Of a stretch of DNA of 33,402 nt, positions 6,254 through 12,683 are shown one piece after another. Source of the DNA: a virus; the IMG/VR virus record IMGVR_UViG_3300036931_000014, positions 1 to 33,402 of that record; one strand, given 5' to 3'. A program made the translations under genes and the position numbers. Under the pieces are notes generated by a model. The model was not told where the DNA came from and did no database searches. It saw nothing but the letters and a program-made list of their open reading frames with translations. Position 1 is the first letter of the stretch. Every line of letters begins with the position of its first letter.

Positions 6254-7177
6254 ATGCCCATGACCCTCATCGAAGCCGCCAAGCGTAACTCGGCGGATGT
6301 CAAGCGCTCCGGCGTCATCGAGATGTTCGCGATGACGGCGCAGTTCCTCAACGTCCTGCCGTTCGAAGACATTCCGGGCGGCTCGCTCACCTACAACATC
6401 GAAGGCGAGATGCCCGGCGTGTCGTTCCGTGGCTTCAACGAAGGCTATTCGGAAAGCACCGGCGTCATCAACCCGGCGACGGAGCGTCTCTACATCGCTG
6501 GTGGCGATCTGGACGTGGACAAGGCGCTCATCAAGACGCGCGGCTACGCCATCCGTGGTTCGGAAGAGGCCGCGAAGGTCAAGGCCCTCGCGATGCACAT
6601 CTCGGACCGCCTCGTCAACGGCGACTCGGAGAGCAATCCCCGCGAGTTCGACGGCATCCGCAAACGCATCGTCGGCAGCCAACTTTTCACCGCGACCGGC
6701 ACGAACACGAACGGCGCACTGTCGCTGGAAGTTCTCGACGCCGCGATCGATCTCGTGGACTCGCCGACTGCCATCGTCCTGTCCAAGGCGCTCCGCCGCA
6801 AGCTGACGAAGGCCGCGCGCGGCAACGTCGGCGGCGACATCGCCTACCAGACCGACTCGTGGGGCCGTCAGGTCGCCACCTACAATGACCTGCCGCTGGT
6901 CATCGTGGACTACAACGAGAAGGGCCAGCGCGTCATCGACTACAATGAGTCCGGTCCTTCGGGCGACTCCGTGTGCCAGTCGATCTACGTCCTGTCGCTC
7001 GGCACGAACCGCGTGATGGGTCTCCAGAACGGGACCATCGAGGTCTCCGATCTGGGCGAACTTCAGGCTCTCCCCGTGTTCCGCACGCGCGTCGAGTGGC
7101 TGGTCGGCATGGCGGTCATGCATGGTCGCGCCGCCGCCCGCATCTGGGGCATCACGAACGCAGACGTGACGGAGTGA
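6254..7177 (+). CDS. major capsid protein, HK97-fold type, 307 aa
   Basis: It forms the icosahedral shell. The sequence follows a familiar alphaproteobacterial-phage capsid family: N-terminal helix (TLIEAAKRNSADVKRSGVIE), an LPFEDIPGGSLTYNIEGEMPGVSFRG segment split across strands, NEGYSESTGVINP, the GGDLDVDKALI region, and a long helix carrying SEEAAKVKALAMHISDRLVNGD. The C-terminal half has a P-domain-like pattern ending in GMAVMHGRAAARIWGI. The ATG at 6254 has AGGAG nine bases upstream; a second ATG two codons later is less likely. The separate scaffold gene and absence of a delta-domain suggest no HK97-style self-processing. The gene has its own promoter and terminator. Confidence 0.88.
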   Translation: MPMTLIEAAKRNSADVKRSGVIEMFAMTAQFLNVLPFEDIPGGSLTYNIEGEMPGVSFRGFNEGYSESTGVINPATERLYIAGGDLDVDKALIKTRGYAIRGSEEAAKVKALAMHISDRLVNGDSESNPREFDGIRKRIVGSQLFTATGTNTNGALSLEVLDAAIDLVDSPTAIVLSKALRRKLTKAARGNVGGDIAYQTDSWGRQVATYNDLPLVIVDYNEKGQRVIDYNESGPSGDSVCQSIYVLSLGTNRVMGLQNGTIEVSDLGELQALPVFRTRVEWLVGMAVMHGRAAARIWGITNADVTE

Positions 7178-7184
7178 TGAATTA

Positions 7185-7207
7185 GGGCGGCTTCGCGCCG
7201 CCCTTTT
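7185..7207 (+). terminator. intrinsic terminator after major capsid gene
   Basis: GGGCGGC (7185-7191) pairs with GCCGCCC (7197-7203) around the TTCGC loop and is followed by TTTT (7204-7207). It lies seven bases past the capsid stop and should confine most P4 transcripts to the capsid gene. Confidence 0.85.
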
Positions 7208-7252
7208 CGCCTTCGCACACATCCACAACGAATTCGAGGAAGGACCCTCCCA

Positions 7253-7678
7253 ATGGCTCGCATGAACGGCAAATCCCGCTTTCCCATCGACGCTGCGCTG
7301 ATCTTGCGCGACGCCGGTCTCGCCGCTGTCACGGTCGATACCGATCTGGCAGTTCAGAAGCTCGCGCAGGTCGGCGCTGTCTGGCAGAACCCGCCGGATG
7401 TCCGCGACGGCACGATCTATCTCGTCGGTCACGTCGAGTCCCTGTCGGACACGGCCAGCCTCGACTTCTACACCTGCGAAGACGCAGCGAAGTCGAACCC
7501 GAAGCTCCAGAAGTCCGTTCCGCTCGCCGCTGGCGAATGGTTCGCGGAGCCCATCGACCAGTTCTCGTGGCTCGCCAATCACGCGCTCGGCTCGTTCTGG
7601 TTCGCCACGATCAACGTCGCCGGCACGACCCATTCCGCCGCCGTCTTCGCCTATCTGGCTCCCGACTACGACTGCTGA
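7253..7678 (+). CDS. probable capsid cement/decoration protein, 141 aa
   Basis: It starts MARMNGKSRFPIDAALILRD after a GGAAGGA sequence. The sequence suggests a compact beta fold (GTIYLVGHVESLSDTASLDF, then WFATINVAGTTHSAAVF). Position directly after the major capsid gene and size near 140 residues match capsid accessory proteins of the cement type, although no family signature is certain. It lies between two terminators with no promoter element of its own, so it is probably transcribed by read-through from P4, giving less protein than capsid. Confidence 0.55.
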   Translation: MARMNGKSRFPIDAALILRDAGLAAVTVDTDLAVQKLAQVGAVWQNPPDVRDGTIYLVGHVESLSDTASLDFYTCEDAAKSNPKLQKSVPLAAGEWFAEPIDQFSWLANHALGSFWFATINVAGTTHSAAVFAYLAPDYDC

Positions 7679-7705
7679 TCTCGGTCAGCAGCATTCCGAA
7701 ACATC

Positions 7706-7735
7706 AAAGGGCGGCGGCAACGTCCGCCCTTTTTT
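7706..7735 (+). terminator. intrinsic terminator after capsid accessory gene
   Basis: AAAGGGCGG (7706-7714) pairs with CCGCCCTTT (7724-7732) around a nine-base loop, ending in a run of six T (7730-7735). It is a second dosage step after the capsid terminator. Confidence 0.85.
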
Positions 7736-7770
7736 GCTGTCCAATCCCCGAACAAGGACTCTGAAGCACC

Positions 7771-8355
7771 ATGGTCAAGAAAGCTCCCCTCTCCGACAAC
7801 CGCAACGACATCGTTTCCGTCTACGACTGCGCCGGCGTCGAGTTCAAGCACACACTGACGAACGCCCGCGAGATGGTCCGCAACTGCCGCTGGACGATGA
7901 ACAAGGCCGAGGGCGCGGCGCGCCGCGCGGAGCCGGTCGAAGCTCCGGTCCTGATCAACGATGGCTCGCCGAAGCCGGCGGTCGTCGCCGTCGTCGTCGA
8001 GACGCCGGTCTGGGAAGACCTGACGGTCATCGACAAGGTGACCCTGCGCAAGGTCGCGCAATATCTCAAGGCCGGCGATCTCGACGGACGTTCGTCCGAG
8101 AAGCGCATCGTCTCCACGCTCGACTCGCTGCTCGATCAGCGCCTCGCCGCGACCGGCGACTTCGACGGCAGCGACCCGCTTCCGCAGAACGCCGACGACG
8201 ACGTGATCGCCGCACACACGCAGGCAGCCATCGCCCGCCGCCGCCGCGCCTACGCGCTGGCAGCGACCAACGCCGGCCTGAAGGTTGGCGAGAAGACGAC
8301 TCTCGCCGAACTGATCGGCTCATTTGCGGCGCTCGTGCCGGAAGCAACGGAGTGA
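7771..8355 (+). CDS. hypothetical virion-region protein, 194 aa
   Basis: No known family is recognised. Residues about 14-42 (IVSVYDCAGVEFKH, then REMVRNCRW) form a small domain that resembles the start of the next gene product. A Pro/Val/Ala linker follows (about 45-80), then a helical region (about 85-190) ending ELIGSFAALVPEATE. Its position after capsid and accessory proteins suggests head-related function. The gene follows the terminator at 7706 and has no nearby promoter. Confidence 0.6.
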   Translation: MVKKAPLSDNRNDIVSVYDCAGVEFKHTLTNAREMVRNCRWTMNKAEGAARRAEPVEAPVLINDGSPKPAVVAVVVETPVWEDLTVIDKVTLRKVAQYLKAGDLDGRSSEKRIVSTLDSLLDQRLAATGDFDGSDPLPQNADDDVIAAHTQAAIARRRRAYALAATNAGLKVGEKTTLAELIGSFAALVPEATE

Positions 8356-8358
8356 ACC

Positions 8359-8601
8359 ATGGTGGAACTGATCAAGGTCTACGACCCGAAGGGTGAACCC
8401 TTCGAAGTTCAGCACGAGCTTGCTTCCACGCTCGTGCTGAACAAGGGCTGGAGCAAGACGACTTCGCCCGTCGTCGCCCCGCGTGTCTCGCCAGTTTTCG
8501 TACCTGCGCCTATCGCGCCGGTCGAGGTGGTCGAAACCAAACTCGCGGACCGCATCCTCGCTTCGGCACAGGCTCACATCGCGGATGAGCCGAAAAAGTA
8601 A
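8359..8601 (+). CDS. hypothetical protein sharing an N-terminal motif with its neighbour, 80 aa
   Basis: Residues about 4-32 (LIKVYDPKGEPFEV, then LVLNKGW) parallel the first domain of the 7771 gene product: VYD, then G, then F, then an aliphatic pair, Asn and an aromatic. A Pro/Val-rich linker and a short helix (KLADRILASAQAHIAD) complete the chain. It starts three bases after the previous stop. This small head-region fold is seen in many phages beside capsid genes, but I cannot name its function. Confidence 0.6.
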   Translation: MVELIKVYDPKGEPFEVQHELASTLVLNKGWSKTTSPVVAPRVSPVFVPAPIAPVEVVETKLADRILASAQAHIADEPKK

Positions 8602-8617
8602 TGTTTGAAAGAGGGCG

Positions 8618-8968
8618 ATGCTTGAAGACGACACCGCGACGAAGCCCTCTGTGATCCTGACGAGCGATGCCCTGAAAAATTGGGGCATCGCTCTCGGCAT
8701 CGCTGCGACGCTGTTTGGCGTCATCAAATTCGCCGTCACCAAGGTGGACGACTACGACACCTACGCAATCCGCATCGCCAAGCTCGAAGCGCGCGACACG
8801 GGCTTCACCGCCCTGACCGACGCCTCGAAGCAGGCTGTCTTCATGCTCGACATGAACAAGAACGATCTGGCAGCGCTCAAGCTGCGCATCGACAACCTCT
8901 CGGCTGATGTCGTCACTCTGCGCATCAGCTACGAGCGCCTGAAGGCGCTTCAGGAGAACAAGAGATGA
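8618..8968 (+). CDS. membrane-anchored coiled-coil protein, 116 aa
   Basis: Residues about 20-40 (WGIALGIAATLFGVIKFAV) form a single membrane helix after a short polar N-terminus. The rest, about 45-115, is a charged helix with heptad-like Leu, Ile and Val spacing (IRIAKLEA, ALKLRIDNLSADVVTL). The layout resembles an i-spanin, but the clear spanin pair lies at 31758-32376, so this is a separate protein. A GAGGG sequence lies just before the ATG. Its stop overlaps the next start (ATGA). Confidence 0.65.
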   Translation: MLEDDTATKPSVILTSDALKNWGIALGIAATLFGVIKFAVTKVDDYDTYAIRIAKLEARDTGFTALTDASKQAVFMLDMNKNDLAALKLRIDNLSADVVTLRISYERLKALQENKR

Positions 8969-9435
8969 CCCGGTGGTCAATTGGCTTCTTCTTCGCCCTC
9001 ATCGCGTTCCCGTTCGTTGCAGTCTGGACCATCACGCAAGGCCCGCGCGCCATCGATGCCTATTTCCCGGTGTTCGAGGTCCTGCGCATCGAAAAGGTGG
9101 TGACGACCGACACCGGCGTCTCGATGCAGAATGTCACGATCCTGAAGCGGCACGACTGCCGCCCCGATGGCATTCTCTACGTCTCCGGCTCCTACAGCGA
9201 CGGGAAGAAGACCTACGAGGTCCTGATGCCGGCGGAGCGCGGCGCGCTTGATTCTACCTTTCTTGTCGTCCGCCCGATCCTCCGTGCTGGAGAAACCATC
9301 ACGATTCCTGAAGTCCGGATCGTCCTGTCGAAGGAAATGCTGGCGAAACTTAGCGGATTCCGGTTCGTCATAAGCTGCTCCAGCCCGCTCGTCGGTGACC
9401 TGAAAGCCTACACAAATATGGTGCTTTTGAATTAA
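8965..9435 (+). CDS. hypothetical exported or membrane-anchored protein, 156 aa
   Basis: The first 25 residues (MTRWSIGFFFALIAFPFVAV) are a signal peptide or signal anchor. The remainder is beta-rich and probably periplasmic, with two cysteines (about residues 60 and 140) that could form a disulphide. It is coupled to the membrane-anchored coiled-coil protein before it, so the two may form a pair spanning the envelope. No domain is recognised. Bases 9436-9622 after it hold no convincing gene. Confidence 0.6.
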   Translation: MTRWSIGFFFALIAFPFVAVWTITQGPRAIDAYFPVFEVLRIEKVVTTDTGVSMQNVTILKRHDCRPDGILYVSGSYSDGKKTYEVLMPAERGALDSTFLVVRPILRAGETITIPEVRIVLSKEMLAKLSGFRFVISCSSPLVGDLKAYTNMVLLN

Positions 9436-9588
9436 AGCCCCGGAAACTACCTACGATGCTGCACCGCACCATTGATCTTCCTCAACCTTCTCGTGCGTTA
9501 ACGCCGATTGTGGTTGCCATGTGTCCGACGATCTGCGTATAAACCCCTACGACTTGGAGATGCGGTCAGGAACTCTAACACCTTCCGC

Positions 9589-9642
9589 ATTCTGGGCCAT
9601 CAAGTTAAGGAGTTTGACGCAAGTGACAGATCAGGATACGAT
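9589..9642 (+). promoter_or_regulatory. promoter-family element P7, possibly for the PhoH gene
   Basis: Exact ATTCTGGGCC (9589-9598). At the expected distance of 22 lies AGTTTGAC (9611-9618), with -35 TTGACG (9614-9619), 17-base spacing and -10 TACGAT (9637-9642). The predicted start near 9649 falls inside the gene that begins at 9623, so if active it would serve the PhoH gene at 9842 rather than that gene. Confidence 0.5.
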
Positions 9643-9835
9643 TTCAATCAGCCCCTCGGACAGAGCCGAAGAGGCTTTTGCGGGGCTCCTCGGAACCGCA
9701 GCAGATTTGGCGGCGCTGTTCAGCCTCCCGATCCTCGTGATGTCGGATGCGCTCCGCATCAATAAAGCGGTACGGGAATTCATGACCCGAATCGAAACGA
9801 CCCTCCTTCAGGTGGAGGCTCTCGCAGGAGAATAA
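9623..9835 (+). CDS. hypothetical small protein, 70 aa
   Basis: The GTG at 9623 has a strong Shine-Dalgarno AAGGAG (9607-9612) ten bases upstream and is preferred over the GTG at 9521 in the same frame, which has none and would translate the promoter element. The product has a polar start (TDQDTISISPSDRAEEAF) and a helical body with a short hydrophobic stretch (LAALFSLPILVM). No family is recognised. It is followed after six bases by the PhoH gene. The start remains uncertain because the promoter element overlaps it. Confidence 0.5.
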   Translation: MTDQDTISISPSDRAEEAFAGLLGTAADLAALFSLPILVMSDALRINKAVREFMTRIETTLLQVEALAGE

Positions 9836-9841
9836 AGCAGG

Positions 9842-10597
9842 ATGAACGAAGCACCGGGTGTGTTCGAGCCAATCTCCCTCTCTGCAAAGGCAGTACGCCG
9901 CCGGGAGAGAAAAGCAGCCAAGCGAACCGAAAATTCTGCCGCCTCTGCTCTCGTCCCGCGCTCCGAAAACCAAGGCAAATTGCTTCACGCGCTCGCACGA
10001 CATCCGGTCGTGTTCGCCATCGGACCTGCCGGCACGGGAAAGACCTACGTGCCGGCCCGGTTCGCAATGCGCAAGCTGATGACCGCAGGGTCCGGCATCG
10101 ACAGCATCATCATCTCCCGCCCGACTTCCTCGCCCAAGCGCCACCAACTCGGCTTCCTGCCGGGCAACGCCGCCGCGAAGATGAAGCCGTGGCTCGTCCC
10201 GATCATGGACGGCTTCCGCGACGAGAATTCGCAGGCCCAGACCGACAAGATGATGGCAGAGGGCAAGATCGAAGTCGTGCCGTTCGAGCACATGCGCGGA
10301 CGTTCGTTTCATAACGCCGTCGTTTTACTTGACGAAGCCCAGAACTGTTCGCTGTCTGATCTTGAACTCCTCATGACACGCACGGGCGAAGACTCGCTGG
10401 TTGTTGTGTCAGGCGATCACGGTCAGGTGGACATCGAGGACACCGGCCTGCTGCGCTGCGCCCGCATGATCGAAAAGCACGGTCTCGACGCCGCCCTGAT
10501 CGAATTCGACTGGCGCGATGTCGTGCGCTCGAAGGTCGCCGCCGAATGGGTGAAGGCGTTCGCCAAGGAACATGGCACTTTTGTCGAGCATCACTGA
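9842..10597 (+). CDS. phoH: PhoH-like P-loop ATPase, 251 aa
   Basis: A Walker A motif, GPAGTGKT, lies at residues 61-68 and a Walker B, VLLDEAQN, at 161-168. SRPTSSPKRHQLGFLPG (about 92-108) and SGDHGQ (about 195) complete the PhoH-type core. The family comprises ATP-binding proteins related to helicase domain I and linked to RNA metabolism; PhoH is common in phages and its exact role is unsettled. The N-terminal 30 residues are basic. The gene sits between head genes, where it is unlikely to be structural. It is followed by the hairpin-promoter region at 10611. Confidence 0.85.
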   Translation: MNEAPGVFEPISLSAKAVRRRERKAAKRTENSAASALVPRSENQGKLLHALARHPVVFAIGPAGTGKTYVPARFAMRKLMTAGSGIDSIIISRPTSSPKRHQLGFLPGNAAAKMKPWLVPIMDGFRDENSQAQTDKMMAEGKIEVVPFEHMRGRSFHNAVVLLDEAQNCSLSDLELLMTRTGEDSLVVVSGDHGQVDIEDTGLLRCARMIEKHGLDAALIEFDWRDVVRSKVAAEWVKAFAKEHGTFVEHH

Positions 10598-10610
10598 TAG
10601 GATAGCTGGC

Positions 10611-10665
10611 ATCTTGGGCCGGCACCGTCAGATTTCTTGACCTTGAAGAGGAGTCCGTGTAAGGT
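10611..10665 (+). promoter_or_regulatory. promoter P6 of the phage promoter family (head-completion genes)
   Basis: Upstream element ATCTTGGGCC (10611-10620), TTCTTGAC (10634-10641) with -35 TTGACC (10637-10642), a 17-base spacer and -10 TAAGGT (10660-10665) preceded by TG as in P2. The -10 box lies in the loop of the hairpin at 10647-10675, and the start point near 10672 falls in its descending arm. Confidence 0.72.
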
Positions 10666-10680
10666 GGACTCCTCTCTTTT
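10647..10680 (+). terminator. intrinsic terminator after phoH, overlapping promoter P6
   Basis: AGAGGAGTCC (10647-10656) pairs perfectly with GGACTCCTCT (10666-10675) around a nine-base loop GTGTAAGGT and is followed by CTTTT. Ten perfect pairs plus a T run make a good terminator for transcripts from upstream, while the loop holds the -10 box of P6. Confidence 0.7.
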
Positions 10681-10695
10681 CACGCTGGGATTGCC

Positions 10696-11244
10696 ATGTC
10701 GCTCACCCTCATTGTCGAAGATGGCACCGTCGTCACCGGCGCGAACTCCTATCTGACGCTCGACGAAGCCAACACGATCATCGCGCTCGACCTGATGACG
10801 GACTCCGCGCCGTGGACCGCGCTCGCCGACGACGCCAAGTCGATGTGGCTGATGTTCGCCACACGCTGGCTGGACGACCGGGCGATCTGGAGAGGTCATC
10901 GCTTCACCGACCCGCTGTTCCCGCGCGACCCGCATCCGCCGACGCCGCAGCCCCTCGGATGGCCCCGCAAGGATGCCTACGACCGAGAGCGCCATGCGGT
11001 CTCCTCGACCATCGTCCCGGCGGAAGTGAAGCGCGCCGTCGCGCTGCTGGCGAATCACTATCTGAACTCGAACGGCGAGGATGAAGCCCAAGCAGGTCTG
11101 CGCCGCTTCCGCGCGGACACCTTCGAGATCGAATACCAGATGGGATATTTCAAGTCGCCGACGCCGCCGTGGCTGAAGTTCACCCTGAACGGCCTCGGTC
11201 AGCTTGCGTCCGAGATCGGCTTCAAGAAGATCGTGCGAGTCTGA
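10696..11244 (+). CDS. head-tail adaptor protein (DnaT-like fold family), 182 aa
   Basis: The pattern GANSYLTLDEANTIIAL near the start, the FATRWLDDRAIWRG motif (about 55-68), a PLGWPRKDAYDRE segment and VPAEVKRAVALLANHYL match phage proteins annotated as DnaT-like single-strand-DNA-binding domain proteins. In tailed phages these are generally head-tail connector adaptors that bind the portal ring. It is the first gene after P6 and is followed by neck and tail-terminator genes in the usual order. The Shine-Dalgarno is weak. Confidence 0.72.
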   Translation: MSLTLIVEDGTVVTGANSYLTLDEANTIIALDLMTDSAPWTALADDAKSMWLMFATRWLDDRAIWRGHRFTDPLFPRDPHPPTPQPLGWPRKDAYDRERHAVSSTIVPAEVKRAVALLANHYLNSNGEDEAQAGLRRFRADTFEIEYQMGYFKSPTPPWLKFTLNGLGQLASEIGFKKIVRV

Positions 11245-11245
11245 C

Positions 11246-11620
11246 ATGGCGAGCGCAACCGGCTTTCAGGCTCTGGGACGATCCCAACTCCGCAAGATGA
11301 TCAACCTCGCGCCGTCCGGCTCGGAGAAGGTCACCTTCCGTTTCTTCGATTCCGTCACCTACAACCCATCCACGGGCGAGGCGGCGCAGCCCGACACGAC
11401 GCACGACATCACCGTGTTCATCGGCTCCGGCAGCAAGCAGGAAACGAAGGCTGGTGCCGTCGTCAAGACGAGCGTCATCCTGACGTTCGAATATGGTGTC
11501 CTGCCGCGCGATCCCAACACGCAGGATGAAGTGCTGATCGACGGCGATCTCTACAAGGTGACGGGCATCAATGGCGACGCCATGGGCGTCCAGTGCCGTG
11601 TCTACGCGACCGAGGCGTGA
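11246..11620 (+). CDS. probable head closure (stopper) protein, 124 aa
   Basis: A beta-rich protein of the right size (124 residues) for the stopper or closure ring that plugs DNA in the head. After a short helix it shows alternating strands (KVTFRFFDSVTYNP, ITVFIGSG, SVILTFEYGVLPRD, DEVLIDGDLYKVTGI). The DGDLYKVTGI turn is typical of these small barrels. It starts one base after the adaptor stop (ATG 11246, frame open upstream). Assignment leans on gene order. Confidence 0.6.
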   Translation: MASATGFQALGRSQLRKMINLAPSGSEKVTFRFFDSVTYNPSTGEAAQPDTTHDITVFIGSGSKQETKAGAVVKTSVILTFEYGVLPRDPNTQDEVLIDGDLYKVTGINGDAMGVQCRVYATEA

Positions 11621-11647
11621 CGTGATGCATAGCCAGAGGCATCGCCG

Positions 11648-12136
11648 ATGATCACGATGTCCACCAATTCCGCCGAGTTCATCTCTGGACTCGACAAGAT
11701 AGGCGCAGGCATCCGCGCCAAGATCGCCGCGCGCGTCAAGGAGATCGTCTTCTACATCGACATGAAGGCCCACGCCCGCACGCCAGTCTTCACCGGGCAG
11801 GCGGTCCGCAACATGATCTGGGCGACTGGCTCCGCCAACGGAACAACCCACGAGGCCATCGCCAGCCCGCCGGAAACCGGACACACCTCCATGATGGGAC
11901 TTGGCGAGGAGCCGCGCCGCGCCGCCAACACCGAAGCCGCCCGCGCCACCCTTCTGGCGCTGGACTTCAAGGACCCGCTGAAAGCCTATTGCCTCGCCAA
12001 CCAGTCTCCGGACATCGGTCTGATCGAAGATGGCTCGGCGGGCATCCCCGGTAAGTCTCGCGCGCCATCTGGCGTGTTCGCCATCACCATCGCCGAAGTC
12101 ATGGCGAAGCTTTCATCTGGAGCACCGCTGATATGA
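11648..12136 (+). CDS. neck/tail completion protein, HK97 gp10-like, 162 aa
   Basis: The N-terminal half has the amphipathic helices and the motif ARTPVFTGQAVRNMIW (about 40-55), which corresponds to the RTPVDTGxLR signature of HK97 gp10 family proteins at the head-tail interface. The C-terminal half contains an IEDGSAGIPGKSRAPSG loop, also typical (YGxxxxxxAPxG-type). The ATG at 11648 has AGAGGC seven bases upstream; an ATG at 11657 is an alternative. Its stop overlaps the next ATG. Confidence 0.72.
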   Translation: MITMSTNSAEFISGLDKIGAGIRAKIAARVKEIVFYIDMKAHARTPVFTGQAVRNMIWATGSANGTTHEAIASPPETGHTSMMGLGEEPRRAANTEAARATLLALDFKDPLKAYCLANQSPDIGLIEDGSAGIPGKSRAPSGVFAITIAEVMAKLSSGAPLI

Positions 12137-12558
12137 ACGCTCACATCGCCGACTTCCATAAGCTGATGGAGGAGACCTTCTTCGCCAAGGTCGCCGAAAT
12201 CTATCCGGGCACCAAAATCTACACGCCGAACGCGAAGTGGATCGAACCGGCGAACGCCTACTGGTTCGCCTTCTGGATCATCGGCGGCGACACCTTCAAC
12301 GCCAGCCTGAAGCCGCTGGTCGAGCGGACCGCCATCGTCATCCATATCAGCGTCTACGCGCCGCCGGAGACCAACGAACGCGCCGCAATCGAGATGGCGG
12401 AGACCGCCTCGCGCTGGTTCTCGAATCAGGACTTCAAGGTCTCGTTCTTTCAGGACGCCAAGTTCCGCGCGGCGAACACCAAGACGAGCCCAGACCCCAA
12501 GTCCGGCAAGTTCCGCGTGATCTCCACGGTTCCGGGCTGGCGCGACGTGCGCGCCTGA
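12133..12558 (+). CDS. tail terminator protein, 141 aa
   Basis: Size, place and pattern fit a tail terminator that caps tube growth and joins the tail to the head: an N-terminal helix (FHKLMEETFFAKVAEIYPG), a strand with WFAFWII, LVERTAIVIHISVYAP, and a helix (ERAAIEMAETASRWF), followed by FRVISTVPGW. This is the alpha/beta layout of small terminator proteins. The start overlaps the previous stop (ATGA). The gene ends five bases before the P5 element. Confidence 0.65.
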   Translation: MNAHIADFHKLMEETFFAKVAEIYPGTKIYTPNAKWIEPANAYWFAFWIIGGDTFNASLKPLVERTAIVIHISVYAPPETNERAAIEMAETASRWFSNQDFKVSFFQDAKFRAANTKTSPDPKSGKFRVISTVPGWRDVRA

Positions 12559-12563
12559 CACGC

Positions 12564-12618
12564 ATTCTGGGCCGTGAGGGTCAATGTTCTTGACTTTTTC
12601 TGCTATTAATCTTAACAT
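12564..12618 (+). promoter_or_regulatory. promoter P5 of the phage promoter family (tail tube)
   Basis: Exact ATTCTGGGCC (12564-12573), TTCTTGAC (12587-12594) with -35 TTGACT (12590-12595), a 17-base spacer and -10 TAACAT (12613-12618). The stretch from -35 past -10 nearly repeats P4 of the capsid gene. Predicted start is near 12625, leaving a leader of about 59 bases. Confidence 0.82.
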
Positions 12619-12683
12619 TCGAGCAATATCTTAGGTATGACTTCTGCGGGGCAGGGTCGCCGTCACCAGTTAGGAGACCGCCC

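Noticed and set aside
5786-7633. Long - strand open frame (about 615 residues) opposite scaffold and capsid
   Set aside because: It crosses terminators, promoter P4 and three well-supported + strand genes; typical GC-rich shadow.
8618-9435. The 8618/8965 pair as spanins
   Set aside because: The second protein has no lipobox, and a standard spanin pair exists at 31758-32376.
9456-9542. Possible 28-residue ORF (MLHRTIDLPQ start) in the gap after 9435
   Set aside because: No Shine-Dalgarno sequence, no operon overlap and no recognisable composition.
9521-9622. Upstream GTG start (9521) for the small gene before phoH
   Set aside because: No ribosome site; it would translate the exact ATTCTGGGCC element. 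The GTG at 9623 has AAGGAG at the right distance.
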